A stretch of 64,000 nucleotides of DNA from Chlamydiota bacterium. Its GTDB lineage: Bacteria; Auribacterota; Tritonobacteria; UBA1439. Every line of letters starts with the position of its first letter. Positions within the stretch are counted from its first letter, which is position 1. This document shows positions 15,890 through 23,922 of this stretch, piece after piece. The translations under genes were made by a program, and so were the position numbers. The notes beneath the pieces are model-generated. The model saw only the letters and a program-made list of their open reading frames with translations. It was not told the DNA's origin and did not search any database. The stretch lies in the NCBI GenBank assembly GCA_012729785.1, contig JAAYCL010000014.1:43271-107270 (forward strand), given 5' to 3'.

Positions 15890-16891
15890 TTGAGTCGCAC
15901 GCCCCGGTTCGTCCCGCGCAACTTCTGCGGCCTCCCCCCGGCGTACTCCTCGTGGGACTCCGCGCGCGCGGTCATCATCCCCGTCCCGTACGACCTCACC
16001 TCCACGTACGTGTCGGGATCGCGGAGCGGCCCCGACGCGATCATCGGCGCCTCGATGAATATGGAGCATTTCGACGAGGAGCTGCGCGTCGAGACGTTCC
16101 GCATCGGCATCCACACCCAGGACCGGCTCGAGCCGACCGCCTCCTCCCCGGACGATATGATCGCTGCGGTGGAGCGCGCCGTGGGGAGGGTCGCGGCCGC
16201 GGGGAAGCTCCCGGTGACGCTCGGCGGCGAACATTCGATCACCACCGGGGCGCTCCGCGCGCTGAAGCGGCGGCACCGGAAACTCTCGATCCTCCAGCTC
16301 GACGCGCACGCCGACCTCCGCGACGCGTACCAGGGCACGCGCCAGAGCCACGCCTGCGCGGGCAGGAGGGCCGCGGAGATGGGAACGCTGGTTCAGGCGG
16401 GGATACGGAGCCTGAGCGCCGAGGAGGAGCGGTTCCGCCTGGGTTCCGACGTTGCCACCTTCTTCGCGGCGGATATCGCCGAGGGGCGCGTCTCCGCGCA
16501 GGAGATCGTCGCGGGGCTGGGGGAGGAGCTGTACATCACCGTCGACCTCGATGCGCTCGACCCGTCCGTCATGCCCGCCACGGGCACGCCGGAGCCGGGC
16601 GGGCTCGGCTGGTACCAGCTGCTGGGGATCCTCAGGGCGGCCTGCGCGGGACGGCGCGTCGTCGGCTTCGACGTGGTGGAACTCTGCCCCATCCCGGGCA
16701 ATGTGGCGCCCGATTTCCTCGCCGCCAAGCTCGTCTACCGGATGCTGGGGTACGTCTTTGCCGACCTGCTGGGAAGGGGTGGGAGCGCGCGGAGGACGCG
16801 GAAAACACCGGATGCGGGGCACACGCGCGCACCGGGGGAGACGAAAGGCGGGGGGCGGCATCTCCGGCGGCGCCGCTCCGACGGCGCATGA
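15890..16891 (+). CDS. speB: Agmatinase (arginase/ureohydrolase family)
   Basis: 333 aa from TTG 15890, with GGAGGAG just upstream. The dinuclear Mn site is intact: GGEHSI, LDAHADLRDAY and DLDALDPSVMP. It hydrolyses agmatine to putrescine and urea; arginase is the alternative, but the adjacent arginine decarboxylase makes agmatine the natural substrate. A Lys/Arg-rich tail of about 35 residues follows the family core. It is followed 72 bp later by pdaD. Confidence 0.87.
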   Translation: MSRTPRFVPRNFCGLPPAYSSWDSARAVIIPVPYDLTSTYVSGSRSGPDAIIGASMNMEHFDEELRVETFRIGIHTQDRLEPTASSPDDMIAAVERAVGRVAAAGKLPVTLGGEHSITTGALRALKRRHRKLSILQLDAHADLRDAYQGTRQSHACAGRRAAEMGTLVQAGIRSLSAEEERFRLGSDVATFFAADIAEGRVSAQEIVAGLGEELYITVDLDALDPSVMPATGTPEPGGLGWYQLLGILRAACAGRRVVGFDVVELCPIPGNVAPDFLAAKLVYRMLGYVFADLLGRGGSARRTRKTPDAGHTRAPGETKGGGRHLRRRRSDGA

Positions 16892-16963
16892 ACGCCGTTT
16901 CGCCCCGAACACGCGCTTTGCGTGGCAGCTGTATGGCGGCGAACGCGAAAGGGAGGGATGATT

Positions 16964-17509
16964 ATGCTGTTCGTGCCCAAGCGTGTCTTCTTCACTAACG
17001 GGGTCGGGACGCACAAGAGGGAGCTGCGCTCGTTCGAGTTGGCGCTACGCGACGCCGGGATCGAGCGGTGCAACCTCGTGACCGTCTCGAGCATCCTTCC
17101 GCCCGACTGCAAGATCATCTCGCGGGCGCGCGGCCTCAAGGAGCTCGTCCCCGGGATGATCACCTTCACCGTTTTGGCGCGCTGCTCGTCGAACGAGCCC
17201 CACCGCCTCCTTTCGGCGAGCGTCGGCTGCGCGGTCCCGTCGAAGGGGTTCTACGGCTACCTGAGCGAGTATCACACCTTCGGGGAGAATGAGAAACAGG
17301 CCGGGGACAACGCGGAGGATATGGCTGCGGCGATGCTCGCGAGCACGCTCGGCATCGACTTCGACGAGGACAGGAGCTGGGACGAGCAGAAGTCCGTCTA
17401 CCGGATCCAGAACAAGGTGGTGCGCGCGATGAACGTCACGCAGTCCGCGGTCGTCACCCCGTCGGGCAACTACACCACCGTGCTCGCCGCCGCCGTGTTC
17501 CTGTTCTGA
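16964..17509 (+). CDS. pdaD: Pyruvoyl-dependent arginine decarboxylase
   Basis: 181 aa. It makes agmatine from arginine using a pyruvoyl group generated by self-cleavage. Seen: VPKRVFFTNGVGTHK at the N-terminus, the cleavage region LVTVSSILPPDC (Ser-Ser), and the GMITFTVLARCSSNEP segment typical of PdaD. PdaD is best known from archaea and from chlamydial and some other bacteria. Together with speB it forms a two-step arginine-to-putrescine route. ATG 16964 has suitable spacing from gggaggg; ATG 16958 is also in frame. Confidence 0.9.
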   Translation: MLFVPKRVFFTNGVGTHKRELRSFELALRDAGIERCNLVTVSSILPPDCKIISRARGLKELVPGMITFTVLARCSSNEPHRLLSASVGCAVPSKGFYGYLSEYHTFGENEKQAGDNAEDMAAAMLASTLGIDFDEDRSWDEQKSVYRIQNKVVRAMNVTQSAVVTPSGNYTTVLAAAVFLF

Positions 17510-17535
17510 CCTCGGCATCGAGGAGGCGCCGCGCC

Positions 17536-17955
17536 GTGTCCCTCTTTCCCGTCTCGCCGGGGAAGGAGCGCGCCCTCTCCGCCCTGATGCGCCGTCTCGG
17601 CATCCGGGAGGAGGACCTCGAGGAGGAGTTCATCCGCTCCTCCGGCCCCGGGGGGCAGCGCCTCAACAAGGCCTCGACCTGCGTCCGGCTGCTCCACCGC
17701 CCCAGCGGCGTCTCCGTGAAGTGCTCCGAGGAGCGCTCGCGTTCCCTCAACCGCTACCTCGCCAGGAAGCGCCTCGCCGCGCGCATCGAGAAGATCCGCC
17801 TGGGGCGCGCGAGCGCCGCGGAGCAGGAGCGGCAGCGGCAGCGGCGCCGGAAGCGTCGGCGGTCGCGCCGGGCGAAGGCGCGGATGCTGGAGGAGAAGCG
17901 CAAACACGCGGAGAAGAAGGCGCTGCGGAGACCCGCCGGGTACGCCGACGCGTGA
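17536..17955 (+). CDS. Stand-alone GGQ release-factor-like protein (ArfB/PrfH-type)
   Basis: 139 aa from GTG. It contains the peptidyl-tRNA hydrolysis domain with SSGPGGQRLNKASTCVRL, and lacks the codon-recognition domains of RF1/RF2. The last 60 residues are extremely Arg/Lys-rich and helical, like the ribosome-channel-binding tail of ArfB (YaeJ). A role in rescue of stalled ribosomes is therefore likely; a C12orf65-like factor is the same family. The full RF1 is at 47790. Confidence 0.85.
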   Translation: MSLFPVSPGKERALSALMRRLGIREEDLEEEFIRSSGPGGQRLNKASTCVRLLHRPSGVSVKCSEERSRSLNRYLARKRLAARIEKIRLGRASAAEQERQRQRRRKRRRSRRAKARMLEEKRKHAEKKALRRPAGYADA

Positions 17956-17975
17956 CGGCCGCCTTTCGGCGGCCG
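17956..17975. terminator. Hairpin between convergent genes
   Basis: Perfect 8-bp stem CGGCCGCC-tttc-GGCGGCCG starting at the stop codon of the GGQ gene. It has no U tract on either strand, so it may be a Rho-type or simple 3'-end hairpin. Confidence 0.4.
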
Positions 17976-17981
17976 CGCCGT

Positions 17982-18659
17982 TCAGCCGATCGAGAACCCC
18001 TCCCTCTCCAGTCTCCTCCGCGTCGCGGGCAGCGAATGCAGCGCGGAGAGGAGGAGGGCGTAGAGTCCCGCCAGGGCGATCCAGAACAGCCACCCCGGAA
18101 CCGTGGAAAAGCCCGACTGCTCCCAGAGTTGGCGAAGCGTGCCCACGGGGGCGGGGTAGGTGGCGACGCGCGCTACCCAGGCGAGCGTGAGGATGAGGAA
18201 GATCCAGATGTAGGTCCTGCGGAGGCGCAGCGTCAGGGCGCCGCGGAAAGCCAGGGGACGGTGGGGGCGGAGGAGGTCCTCGGCGAGGCGCACCCGCCAC
18301 TCGCCGCGCTGGGCGGCCGCATTCCCGAGGAGGACCTTGGCGTAATACTCCTTCTCGATGAGACGCACGCGCCAGTCGATCGAGAGGTAGTAGCTGTAAC
18401 GGCGCGCCTCGATCATCAAGAACATCAGGATGAAGAAATGGGCGACGAAGAGGATCATGTGGCGGTTGCCGCCGCCCACGATGCCGAAGCTCAACATCCC
18501 CGCGGTGGCGGCGACCGCCCAGTCGGTGGTGTTGTCCACGATGTTCCGCCATGCGTTCGAGCGGGTCACCGTGGCGCGGTAGTAGTGCACGACGGCGCCG
18601 GTCTGCAGCATCTGTTCGGGGTGGTCGAGGATATCAAGCGGTGCGGCGGCCGGATCCAT
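17982..18659 (-). CDS. DUF2270-like membrane protein
   Basis: 225 aa with four likely transmembrane helices. The N-terminal VVHYYRATVTRSNAWRNIVDNTTDWAV region, with conserved HYYRxE/A and NTTDWAV, marks the DUF2270 family as I know it. Other conserved features are EARRYSYYLSIDWRVRLIEKEYYA between helices 2 and 3. The function is unknown. The start at 18659 has GGGAGG upstream; ATG 18677 would add six residues. Confidence 0.75.
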   Translation of the reverse strand: MDPAAAPLDILDHPEQMLQTGAVVHYYRATVTRSNAWRNIVDNTTDWAVAATAGMLSFGIVGGGNRHMILFVAHFFILMFLMIEARRYSYYLSIDWRVRLIEKEYYAKVLLGNAAAQRGEWRVRLAEDLLRPHRPLAFRGALTLRLRRTYIWIFLILTLAWVARVATYPAPVGTLRQLWEQSGFSTVPGWLFWIALAGLYALLLSALHSLPATRRRLEREGFSIG

Positions 18660-18715
18660 CCCTGCGGATCCTCCCATCCGGGGGGGCCGGCGGAACGCGG
18701 CGCCCCGTGAAAGAT

Positions 18716-18743
18716 CCCCCTCCCCCGCGGACGGGGGAGGGGG
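18716..18743. repeat. CT/GA-rich palindrome, possible terminator
   Basis: Perfect 11-bp stem (ccccctccccc ... gggggaggggg) with 6-nt loop gcggac, just after the stop of the Lys-rich protein gene on the minus strand. Only a weak T-rich stretch follows. It is related in sequence to the palindrome inside tsaB. Confidence 0.6.
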
Positions 18744-18752
18744 CGAGCGCGG

Positions 18753-19622
18753 CTACTTCTTGGCCTTCTTGTACCCCTTGACGAACTTCCTCGCCATCGA
18801 CTCGGGGTCGTCGCCGTACTTGCAGATGCGGGAGTGCATCGTGTAGAGCGCCCAGTAGTCGAGCCCCGTGAGGTCCGACTGCGTGATCATCGGCATCACC
18901 TTCACGAGCTCCTCCCGGATCCTGGCGCGCACCGGGGCGATGTACGTGCCCGCGGGAACGCGCGCGGACGATCGGGCGGGCGCGGGGGTCGCCGAAGAGG
19001 CCTTCCGCGCCGCGGCGGCGGGCGCCGCGGCTGCGGGCGCCGTTCCCCGGCGCTTCGCCCGCGCGGCCTCGCGCGCGGCGCGCTCGCGCAGCTTGGCTGC
19101 CTGCGCCTTCGCGCGGGCGCGCTCCTTCGCGACGCGGGCGCGTTCCCGCGCGGCGAGCTCCCGCTTCTTCGCATCCATCTTTCTGTTCTCGATCTCCTGG
19201 GCGCGCATCATACGCTCCTGTTCTTTTGCCGCCGCCTTCGGGGACAACGGCGGCGATTCCGGCACAACCGGCTTCACCGGCAGCGCCTTCGCCGGGTCGT
19301 ACCCCTTGATGAGCTTCCTCGCGAGCGTCTCCGGGTCCGCGCCGCTCTTCACCACATCCTGGTGGATTGTGTAGAGCGCCCAGTAGTCGAGCTTCTTGAT
19401 CAGCCTCGGGTCGACGTGGGGAAGGAGCGCGCAGACCGCGTCCTTGATATGCACCCGTCGAGGAGCGACGTAGGGGGGCGTTTCGACCGGGGGGGCGGGG
19501 AGGGGAACCGCCGCCGCCTTCTTCACGGCGCGTTTCTTCCGGACGACGCGTTGTGGTTTCCGGGCGCGCGGCGTCTTCTTCGTCCCCGCGGCCTTGCGGC
19601 CCCGTTTCTTTTTCTTCTTCAT
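18753..19622 (-). CDS. Lys-rich protein with a duplicated unrecognised domain
   Basis: 289 aa. Residues 1-40 are very basic (MKKKKKRGRK...). Two copies of a domain of about 60 residues lie near 50-112 and 226-288; they share the order APxRxxI, then LDYWALYTxH, then DPEx(L/M)ARK and KGY. Between them is a charged, Ala/Arg/Glu-rich segment (about 130-190, likely a long helix) and an Ala/Pro linker. The basic tail and histone-H1-like composition suggest a nucleic-acid or nucleoid partner, but this is inference. ATG 19622 has GGAGGAGG upstream. It has its own strong promoter. Confidence 0.7.
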   Translation of the reverse strand: MKKKKKRGRKAAGTKKTPRARKPQRVVRKKRAVKKAAAVPLPAPPVETPPYVAPRRVHIKDAVCALLPHVDPRLIKKLDYWALYTIHQDVVKSGADPETLARKLIKGYDPAKALPVKPVVPESPPLSPKAAAKEQERMMRAQEIENRKMDAKKRELAARERARVAKERARAKAQAAKLRERAAREAARAKRRGTAPAAAAPAAAARKASSATPAPARSSARVPAGTYIAPVRARIREELVKVMPMITQSDLTGLDYWALYTMHSRICKYGDDPESMARKFVKGYKKAKK

Positions 19623-19653
19623 CGTGCCTCCTCCTCCGGTTACCAAGCGCCAC

Positions 19654-19683
19654 AGTATAGCGGGACGGCCGCGAGGATGTCAA
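19654..19683 (-). promoter_or_regulatory. Strong promoter for the duplicated-domain protein
   Basis: Minus strand TTGACA (19678-19683), 18-nt spacer, TATACT (19654-19659). The ATG is 31 nt downstream. Confidence 0.7.
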
Positions 19684-19836
19684 CCGGCCCCGGGGAATAA
19701 TTCAGGCCGCTTGTTGGGGCGGTGGGGGGCTCGCACGGCGCGGTTTTAGGGTGGCGGGGGGCTCACCTGTGTGGTAGATTGAATCTCCCTCGCGGTGAAC
19801 CGCCGCGACAACCCGGATGGCGAGGAGGGGTCCCAG

Positions 19837-22161
19837 ATGGCGTACACCTACGTCGGCACGAACATCCCCAGGCCCGACGCCGCCGCCAAAGCGACGGGAC
19901 GGGTCCAGTTTCTCGACGATCTGCGTCTCCCCGGGCTGCTGCACATCGCCTTCCTTCGGCCCGACTGCGCGCACGCCAAGATCGTCTCGATCGACACCTC
20001 CGAGGCGGAGAAGTGCCCGGGGGTGGTGGCGGTCGTCACCGGGCGCGACTGCAGATTCCGCTACGGCGAAAACATGAAGGACCGCCTCCCGCTCGCGGTG
20101 GACAAGGTCCGCTGGATCGGGGAGCCGGTTGCGGCCGTGGTGGCGGAGAAGCTCCACCAGGCCCGCGCCGCCGTCGCGAAGATCAAGGCGGTCTACGATC
20201 CGCTCCCGGTCTACATCGACGCCCGCGACGCCCTGAAGGAGGGGGCCGTTCTCATCCACGAGGAGGCCCCGACGTTCGTCCACCTCCCGGGGATGGAGCC
20301 GGTTCCCGGCACCAACATCGCGACCCGCTACACCCTGAAGAAGGGCGACGTGGAGCAGGGGTTCCGGGAGTCGGAGGTCGTGCTGGAGGGGGAGTTCAAC
20401 TACCCGTTTGGCTCCTCGGCCGCCATCGAGCCGCACGGCGCCATCGCGTGGTTCCACGAGGACAAGACGATCGAGATTTGGTCGTCCTCGATCTGCCCGT
20501 TCATCGTGCGCGAGGACGTCGCCCTCGTCTACGGGCTCCCGATCTGCGACGTGCGGGTGCACGTCCCCGAGGTGGGGGGCTGCTTCGGCTACAAGTCCGA
20601 CGTGACCATCGAGCAGACGGTCGCCTACATCGCGAGCTTCGTGCCGGGACGCCCGGTGAAGTGGGTTGCGACCCGCCAGGAGGACCTCCTGAGCACGCTC
20701 ATCGGGCACGGGATCAGGACGAGGATCAAGATCGGCGCCAAGAGGGACGGGACGCTGACCGCCCTGCAGACCACCATCCTCCATTCGACCGGCGCCTCGA
20801 TGGACACCGGGATCCACGTGTTGATCGCGTCGACGCACAACTCCACCGGCGCCTACGAGTTTCCCCACTGCCGCCTCGAGGGGCTCGCGGTCTACACCAA
20901 CACGCCGCCCGTCGGGGCGTACCGCGGCTACGGCCACCAGGAGTCGCAGTTCGCGATGGAGCGGATGATGGACCGGCTGGCGCGGGCGCTGAAGATGGAC
21001 CCGTTCGTTCTGCGGGAGAAGAACTACCTCGGCCCCGGCAAGGTGACCTCGCTCGGCGAGCGGCTCTGGGAGAGCAACGGGAACGTGAAGAAGTGCGCCG
21101 ATGTCGTCCGGGGCATCGTCTTCTCGAAGCCGAAGACGATCGCCGAGGACGCGACGTACTGGTACGGCCGCGGCTTCGCCGCGTTGATGAAGTCGCCCAA
21201 GGGGGCGCCGTTCTCCTCGAAGTCGTGCTACCTGAAGTACAACAGCGACGGGAGCGTCTCGATCAACATGGGCGGCGCCGAGGTCGGGCAGGGCCTGCGG
21301 ACGGTGGTGCGACAGGTGGCGGCCGAGGCGCTGAAGATCGCCCCCGAGCGCATTCGGGTCTACACTGAGATCGACACGCAGTTCTCGCCGTGGGAGTGGC
21401 AGACGATCGGGTCGATGTTCACGATCCAGGGGGGGAGGGCGATCCTGAGGGCGTGTGAGAAGGCGGTCGCGCAGCTCAAGAAGACCGCCGCCCAGGTCCT
21501 CCGGGTGGACGAGGACCGGCTGGTCCACGACGGCGACTGGATCTATCTGAACCACGATCCCGGTGTCCGCGTCGAGGTGGCGAAGCTCGCCCGCGGCTAC
21601 ACCTATGACGACGGCGTGACGGTGGGCGAGGTGGTCCACGCCACCGCCGACGCGCGCCTCCCCCGGCAGTCGAACCCGAACGCCTGCGGGCAGGGCACGA
21701 TGGGGATCACCTACACCTTCGGGGCGCAGGCGTGCGAGATCCGGATCGAGAAGGCGACGGGGAAAATCATCGTCGACCATTTCGTCTCATGTTTCGACGT
21801 CGGACAGGTGATCAATCCCCGGCAGATCAGGGGCCAGGTCGCCGGCGGGGTGATGATGGCGATCGGCGCCACGCTCTGCGAGGAGCTCAGATTCACCCCC
21901 GACGGCAAGGCCGTCAACCCGCACTTCTCGAAATACCGGTTCCCCACGATCAAGGACGCGCCGAAAAAACAGACGATCGAGTTCGTGGAGACCCCCGAGG
22001 CGATCGGGCCGTTCGGCGCGCGGGGGATCGGCGAGCACCCCGTGATCGGCGTCGCGCCGTCGATCCTCAACGCGGTCTACGACGCAATCGGGGTCGAGTT
22101 CAGCGAGATCCCCCTGACGCCGGAGAAGATCAAGAAGGCCATCGAGGAGAAGGGAAACTAG
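19837..22161 (+). CDS. Molybdenum hydroxylase, molybdopterin-binding large subunit
   Basis: 774 aa, xanthine dehydrogenase/aldehyde oxidoreductase family. Seen: PRPDAAAKATGRVQFLDDL at the N-terminus, GGCFGYKSD (variant of GGGFGGK), GAYRGYGHQE, GGAEVGQGLRT, QGTMGITYTFGAQACE and the catalytic-glutamate segment GARGIGEHP. The substrate (purine, aldehyde, nicotinate or aromatic) cannot be read. The gene order is large subunit then [2Fe-2S] subunit, with 2 bp between them, and no FAD subunit. The ATG has gaggagggg upstream. Confidence 0.9.
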   Translation: MAYTYVGTNIPRPDAAAKATGRVQFLDDLRLPGLLHIAFLRPDCAHAKIVSIDTSEAEKCPGVVAVVTGRDCRFRYGENMKDRLPLAVDKVRWIGEPVAAVVAEKLHQARAAVAKIKAVYDPLPVYIDARDALKEGAVLIHEEAPTFVHLPGMEPVPGTNIATRYTLKKGDVEQGFRESEVVLEGEFNYPFGSSAAIEPHGAIAWFHEDKTIEIWSSSICPFIVREDVALVYGLPICDVRVHVPEVGGCFGYKSDVTIEQTVAYIASFVPGRPVKWVATRQEDLLSTLIGHGIRTRIKIGAKRDGTLTALQTTILHSTGASMDTGIHVLIASTHNSTGAYEFPHCRLEGLAVYTNTPPVGAYRGYGHQESQFAMERMMDRLARALKMDPFVLREKNYLGPGKVTSLGERLWESNGNVKKCADVVRGIVFSKPKTIAEDATYWYGRGFAALMKSPKGAPFSSKSCYLKYNSDGSVSINMGGAEVGQGLRTVVRQVAAEALKIAPERIRVYTEIDTQFSPWEWQTIGSMFTIQGGRAILRACEKAVAQLKKTAAQVLRVDEDRLVHDGDWIYLNHDPGVRVEVAKLARGYTYDDGVTVGEVVHATADARLPRQSNPNACGQGTMGITYTFGAQACEIRIEKATGKIIVDHFVSCFDVGQVINPRQIRGQVAGGVMMAIGATLCEELRFTPDGKAVNPHFSKYRFPTIKDAPKKQTIEFVETPEAIGPFGARGIGEHPVIGVAPSILNAVYDAIGVEFSEIPLTPEKIKKAIEEKGN

Positions 22162-22163
22162 CC

Positions 22164-22643
22164 ATGGCAGAGAGGATATCCTTCACCGTCAACGGCGCGG
22201 CGCGGAGCGTGGAGCTCGAGGGGTGGGAGAAGGCGATCGATGTCCTTCGCGAGACGCTCGGCCTTACCGGGACGAAACGCGGCTGCGACGACGCCTCCTG
22301 CGGCGCCTGCACGATCGTCGTCGACGGTGTCGCGAAAAAGAGCTGCGTCTTGCCGGCGAAGAGGCTCGACGGGACGACCGTGCTCACGATCGAGGGGATG
22401 GCGCGCGGGACGACGCTCCACCCGATACAGGAGGCGCTCATCGAGGCGGGGGCGGTGCAGTGCGGCTACTGCATCCCCGGGATCGTGATGACGCTGCACG
22501 CCCTCTTCACGGCCACGCCGGCGGCGGCCGAGGAGAAGATCGTCGAGGCGCTCTCCAGGCACCTCTGCCGCTGCACCGGCTACGAGGCGCTCCTCGAGGG
22601 GGCGAGACTCGCGCAGAACAAGCTCGCCGGGACCGAAGGTTGA
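22164..22643 (+). CDS. Molybdenum hydroxylase, [2Fe-2S] small subunit
   Basis: 159 aa with both iron-sulfur clusters of the XdhC/CoxS family: the plant-ferredoxin-type GCDDASCGACTIVVDG plus a following Cys, and the helical cluster QCGYCIPGIVMT with HLCRCTGY. It passes electrons from the molybdopterin centre to an acceptor. It follows the large subunit by 2 bp, so the two are clearly co-expressed. Without an FAD subunit, a ferredoxin, cytochrome or separate flavoprotein would be the acceptor. Confidence 0.92.
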   Translation: MAERISFTVNGAARSVELEGWEKAIDVLRETLGLTGTKRGCDDASCGACTIVVDGVAKKSCVLPAKRLDGTTVLTIEGMARGTTLHPIQEALIEAGAVQCGYCIPGIVMTLHALFTATPAAAEEKIVEALSRHLCRCTGYEALLEGARLAQNKLAGTEG

Positions 22644-22696
22644 CCGTGCCGAAGACGCGGGGCCGTTTGGCGGGAGAGGCTCAGGGGGGGACGCCG

Positions 22697-23380
22697 ATGG
22701 GAACGCGGGCCCGGCGCGCGCGGCCGTCGCCGGTCGCGGTCCTGTTCTCGGGGGGGACGGACTCGACCGCCGTGGCGGTCCATCTCCTCCGGCGGGGGCG
22801 CGCGACGCGCCTCCTCACATTCGACAACGGCGCGGAGAAGTGGCTCGAGCTCGCCGGGTACAAGGCGGGCTTCATCCAGAGGCGGTTTCCGGGCCTCTGC
22901 ACATGGGAGCTCCTCGACTCCACCGCCCTGTTCCGCGATCTCGCCGTCGTGCCGATGGTTGAGGACGTGAAGCGCTTTGGCGGGGGCGGGAACCTCGTCT
23001 GCTGCGGCTGCAAGCTCGCGATGCTCTGCAAGACGATCGTCTACTGCAGGCGACACGGGATCCGGGAGATCGCGGACGGGTTCCAGAAGGGGCAGGACTA
23101 CTACCCGGAACAGACGCAGGACTACATCGCGCCCGCGGACCGCTTCGCGCGCGCCTACGGGATCCGGTATCTCCACCCGTTCTGGGAGCGGCCCGAGCTG
23201 AAGCAGGATGCGATCGTGCTGGAGGGCGCCGTGCCCCCCGCCCCGATACAGCCCTGGTGTCTCTTCGGCTGCAACCCGATCCTCGACAAGACGTCCATCG
23301 GCCCCTACGTCGAGAGCAAGCTTCCCCGGATGCGGGCCTACGTCGACGCCGCGCTCCGGCAAAAGAAGAAGAGGGGCTGA
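22697..23380 (+). CDS. PP-loop ATP pyrophosphatase-like protein
   Basis: 227 aa. The PP-loop is FSGGTDST (about residues 18-25), which binds ATP in tRNA-thiolating, QueC-type and related adenylating enzymes. There are several cysteines: CTWELL, LVCCGCKLAMLC and PWCLFGCNP, which could bind a metal or act as sulfur carriers. The family is not recognised further. It follows the molybdenum hydroxylase genes closely, so a cofactor or sulfur-transfer role is a possibility only. ATG 22697 has agggggg upstream; GTG 22646 in frame is an alternative. Confidence 0.65.
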   Translation: MGTRARRARPSPVAVLFSGGTDSTAVAVHLLRRGRATRLLTFDNGAEKWLELAGYKAGFIQRRFPGLCTWELLDSTALFRDLAVVPMVEDVKRFGGGGNLVCCGCKLAMLCKTIVYCRRHGIREIADGFQKGQDYYPEQTQDYIAPADRFARAYGIRYLHPFWERPELKQDAIVLEGAVPPAPIQPWCLFGCNPILDKTSIGPYVESKLPRMRAYVDAALRQKKKRG

Positions 23381-23487
23381 GGCCCCATCGCGCCCCGCCT
23401 GGCGGTCCCCTCGGAATCTACGGGAGGCGACGGCTTGTTCCCGCGCCGGGCCGGCGGGGCGCGGCGGATCCTCGCCGGGAGGGGGCG

Positions 23488-23922
23488 ATGAGGGAAGAGG
23501 GCACGGTGCTCGCGCTCGACGGCGACACGGCGCGGGTGCGCATCGCCCGCCGCGGCGCCTGCGGCGGTTGCCGCGTCTGCGCGGCGATCGGGCCCGGGGG
23601 GATGGTGATCGAGGCGCTGAACTCCGCGGGGGCGAAGGTCGGCGACAGGGTGAGGGTCGAGGCGGCGGGGCCGGATCCGCTGCGCGCGGCCCTCCTGGTG
23701 TACGGTCTGCCGCTTGCGCTCCTCGTCGCGGGCTGCCTCGGCGGAACCGCCTTGACCGGCTCCCAGACCGCCGGGATGGGCGTCGGATTCGCCGCCTTCC
23801 TCCTCGCCTACGGAGCCCTGCACCGCTACGACAGGCGGATGCGGAAAACAGGCGCCTGCGCGGCGACGGTCGTGGAACGGATAACAGACGGAGGCAAGAG
23901 TGCCGACGGCATCTGCGGGTGA
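23488..23922 (+). CDS. RseC/MucC-like membrane protein
   Basis: 144 aa. An N-terminal soluble part with CGGCRVC (four-cysteine, redox or metal-binding region) is followed by two hydrophobic helices (about 73-95 and 100-118). This matches the RseC/MucC family, which in proteobacteria accompanies sigma-E regulation and in Rnf-type operons the reduction of SoxR. No anti-sigma factor or Rnf gene is nearby. It overlaps the thi4 start by 23 bp. Confidence 0.75.
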   Translation: MREEGTVLALDGDTARVRIARRGACGGCRVCAAIGPGGMVIEALNSAGAKVGDRVRVEAAGPDPLRAALLVYGLPLALLVAGCLGGTALTGSQTAGMGVGFAAFLLAYGALHRYDRRMRKTGACAATVVERITDGGKSADGICG

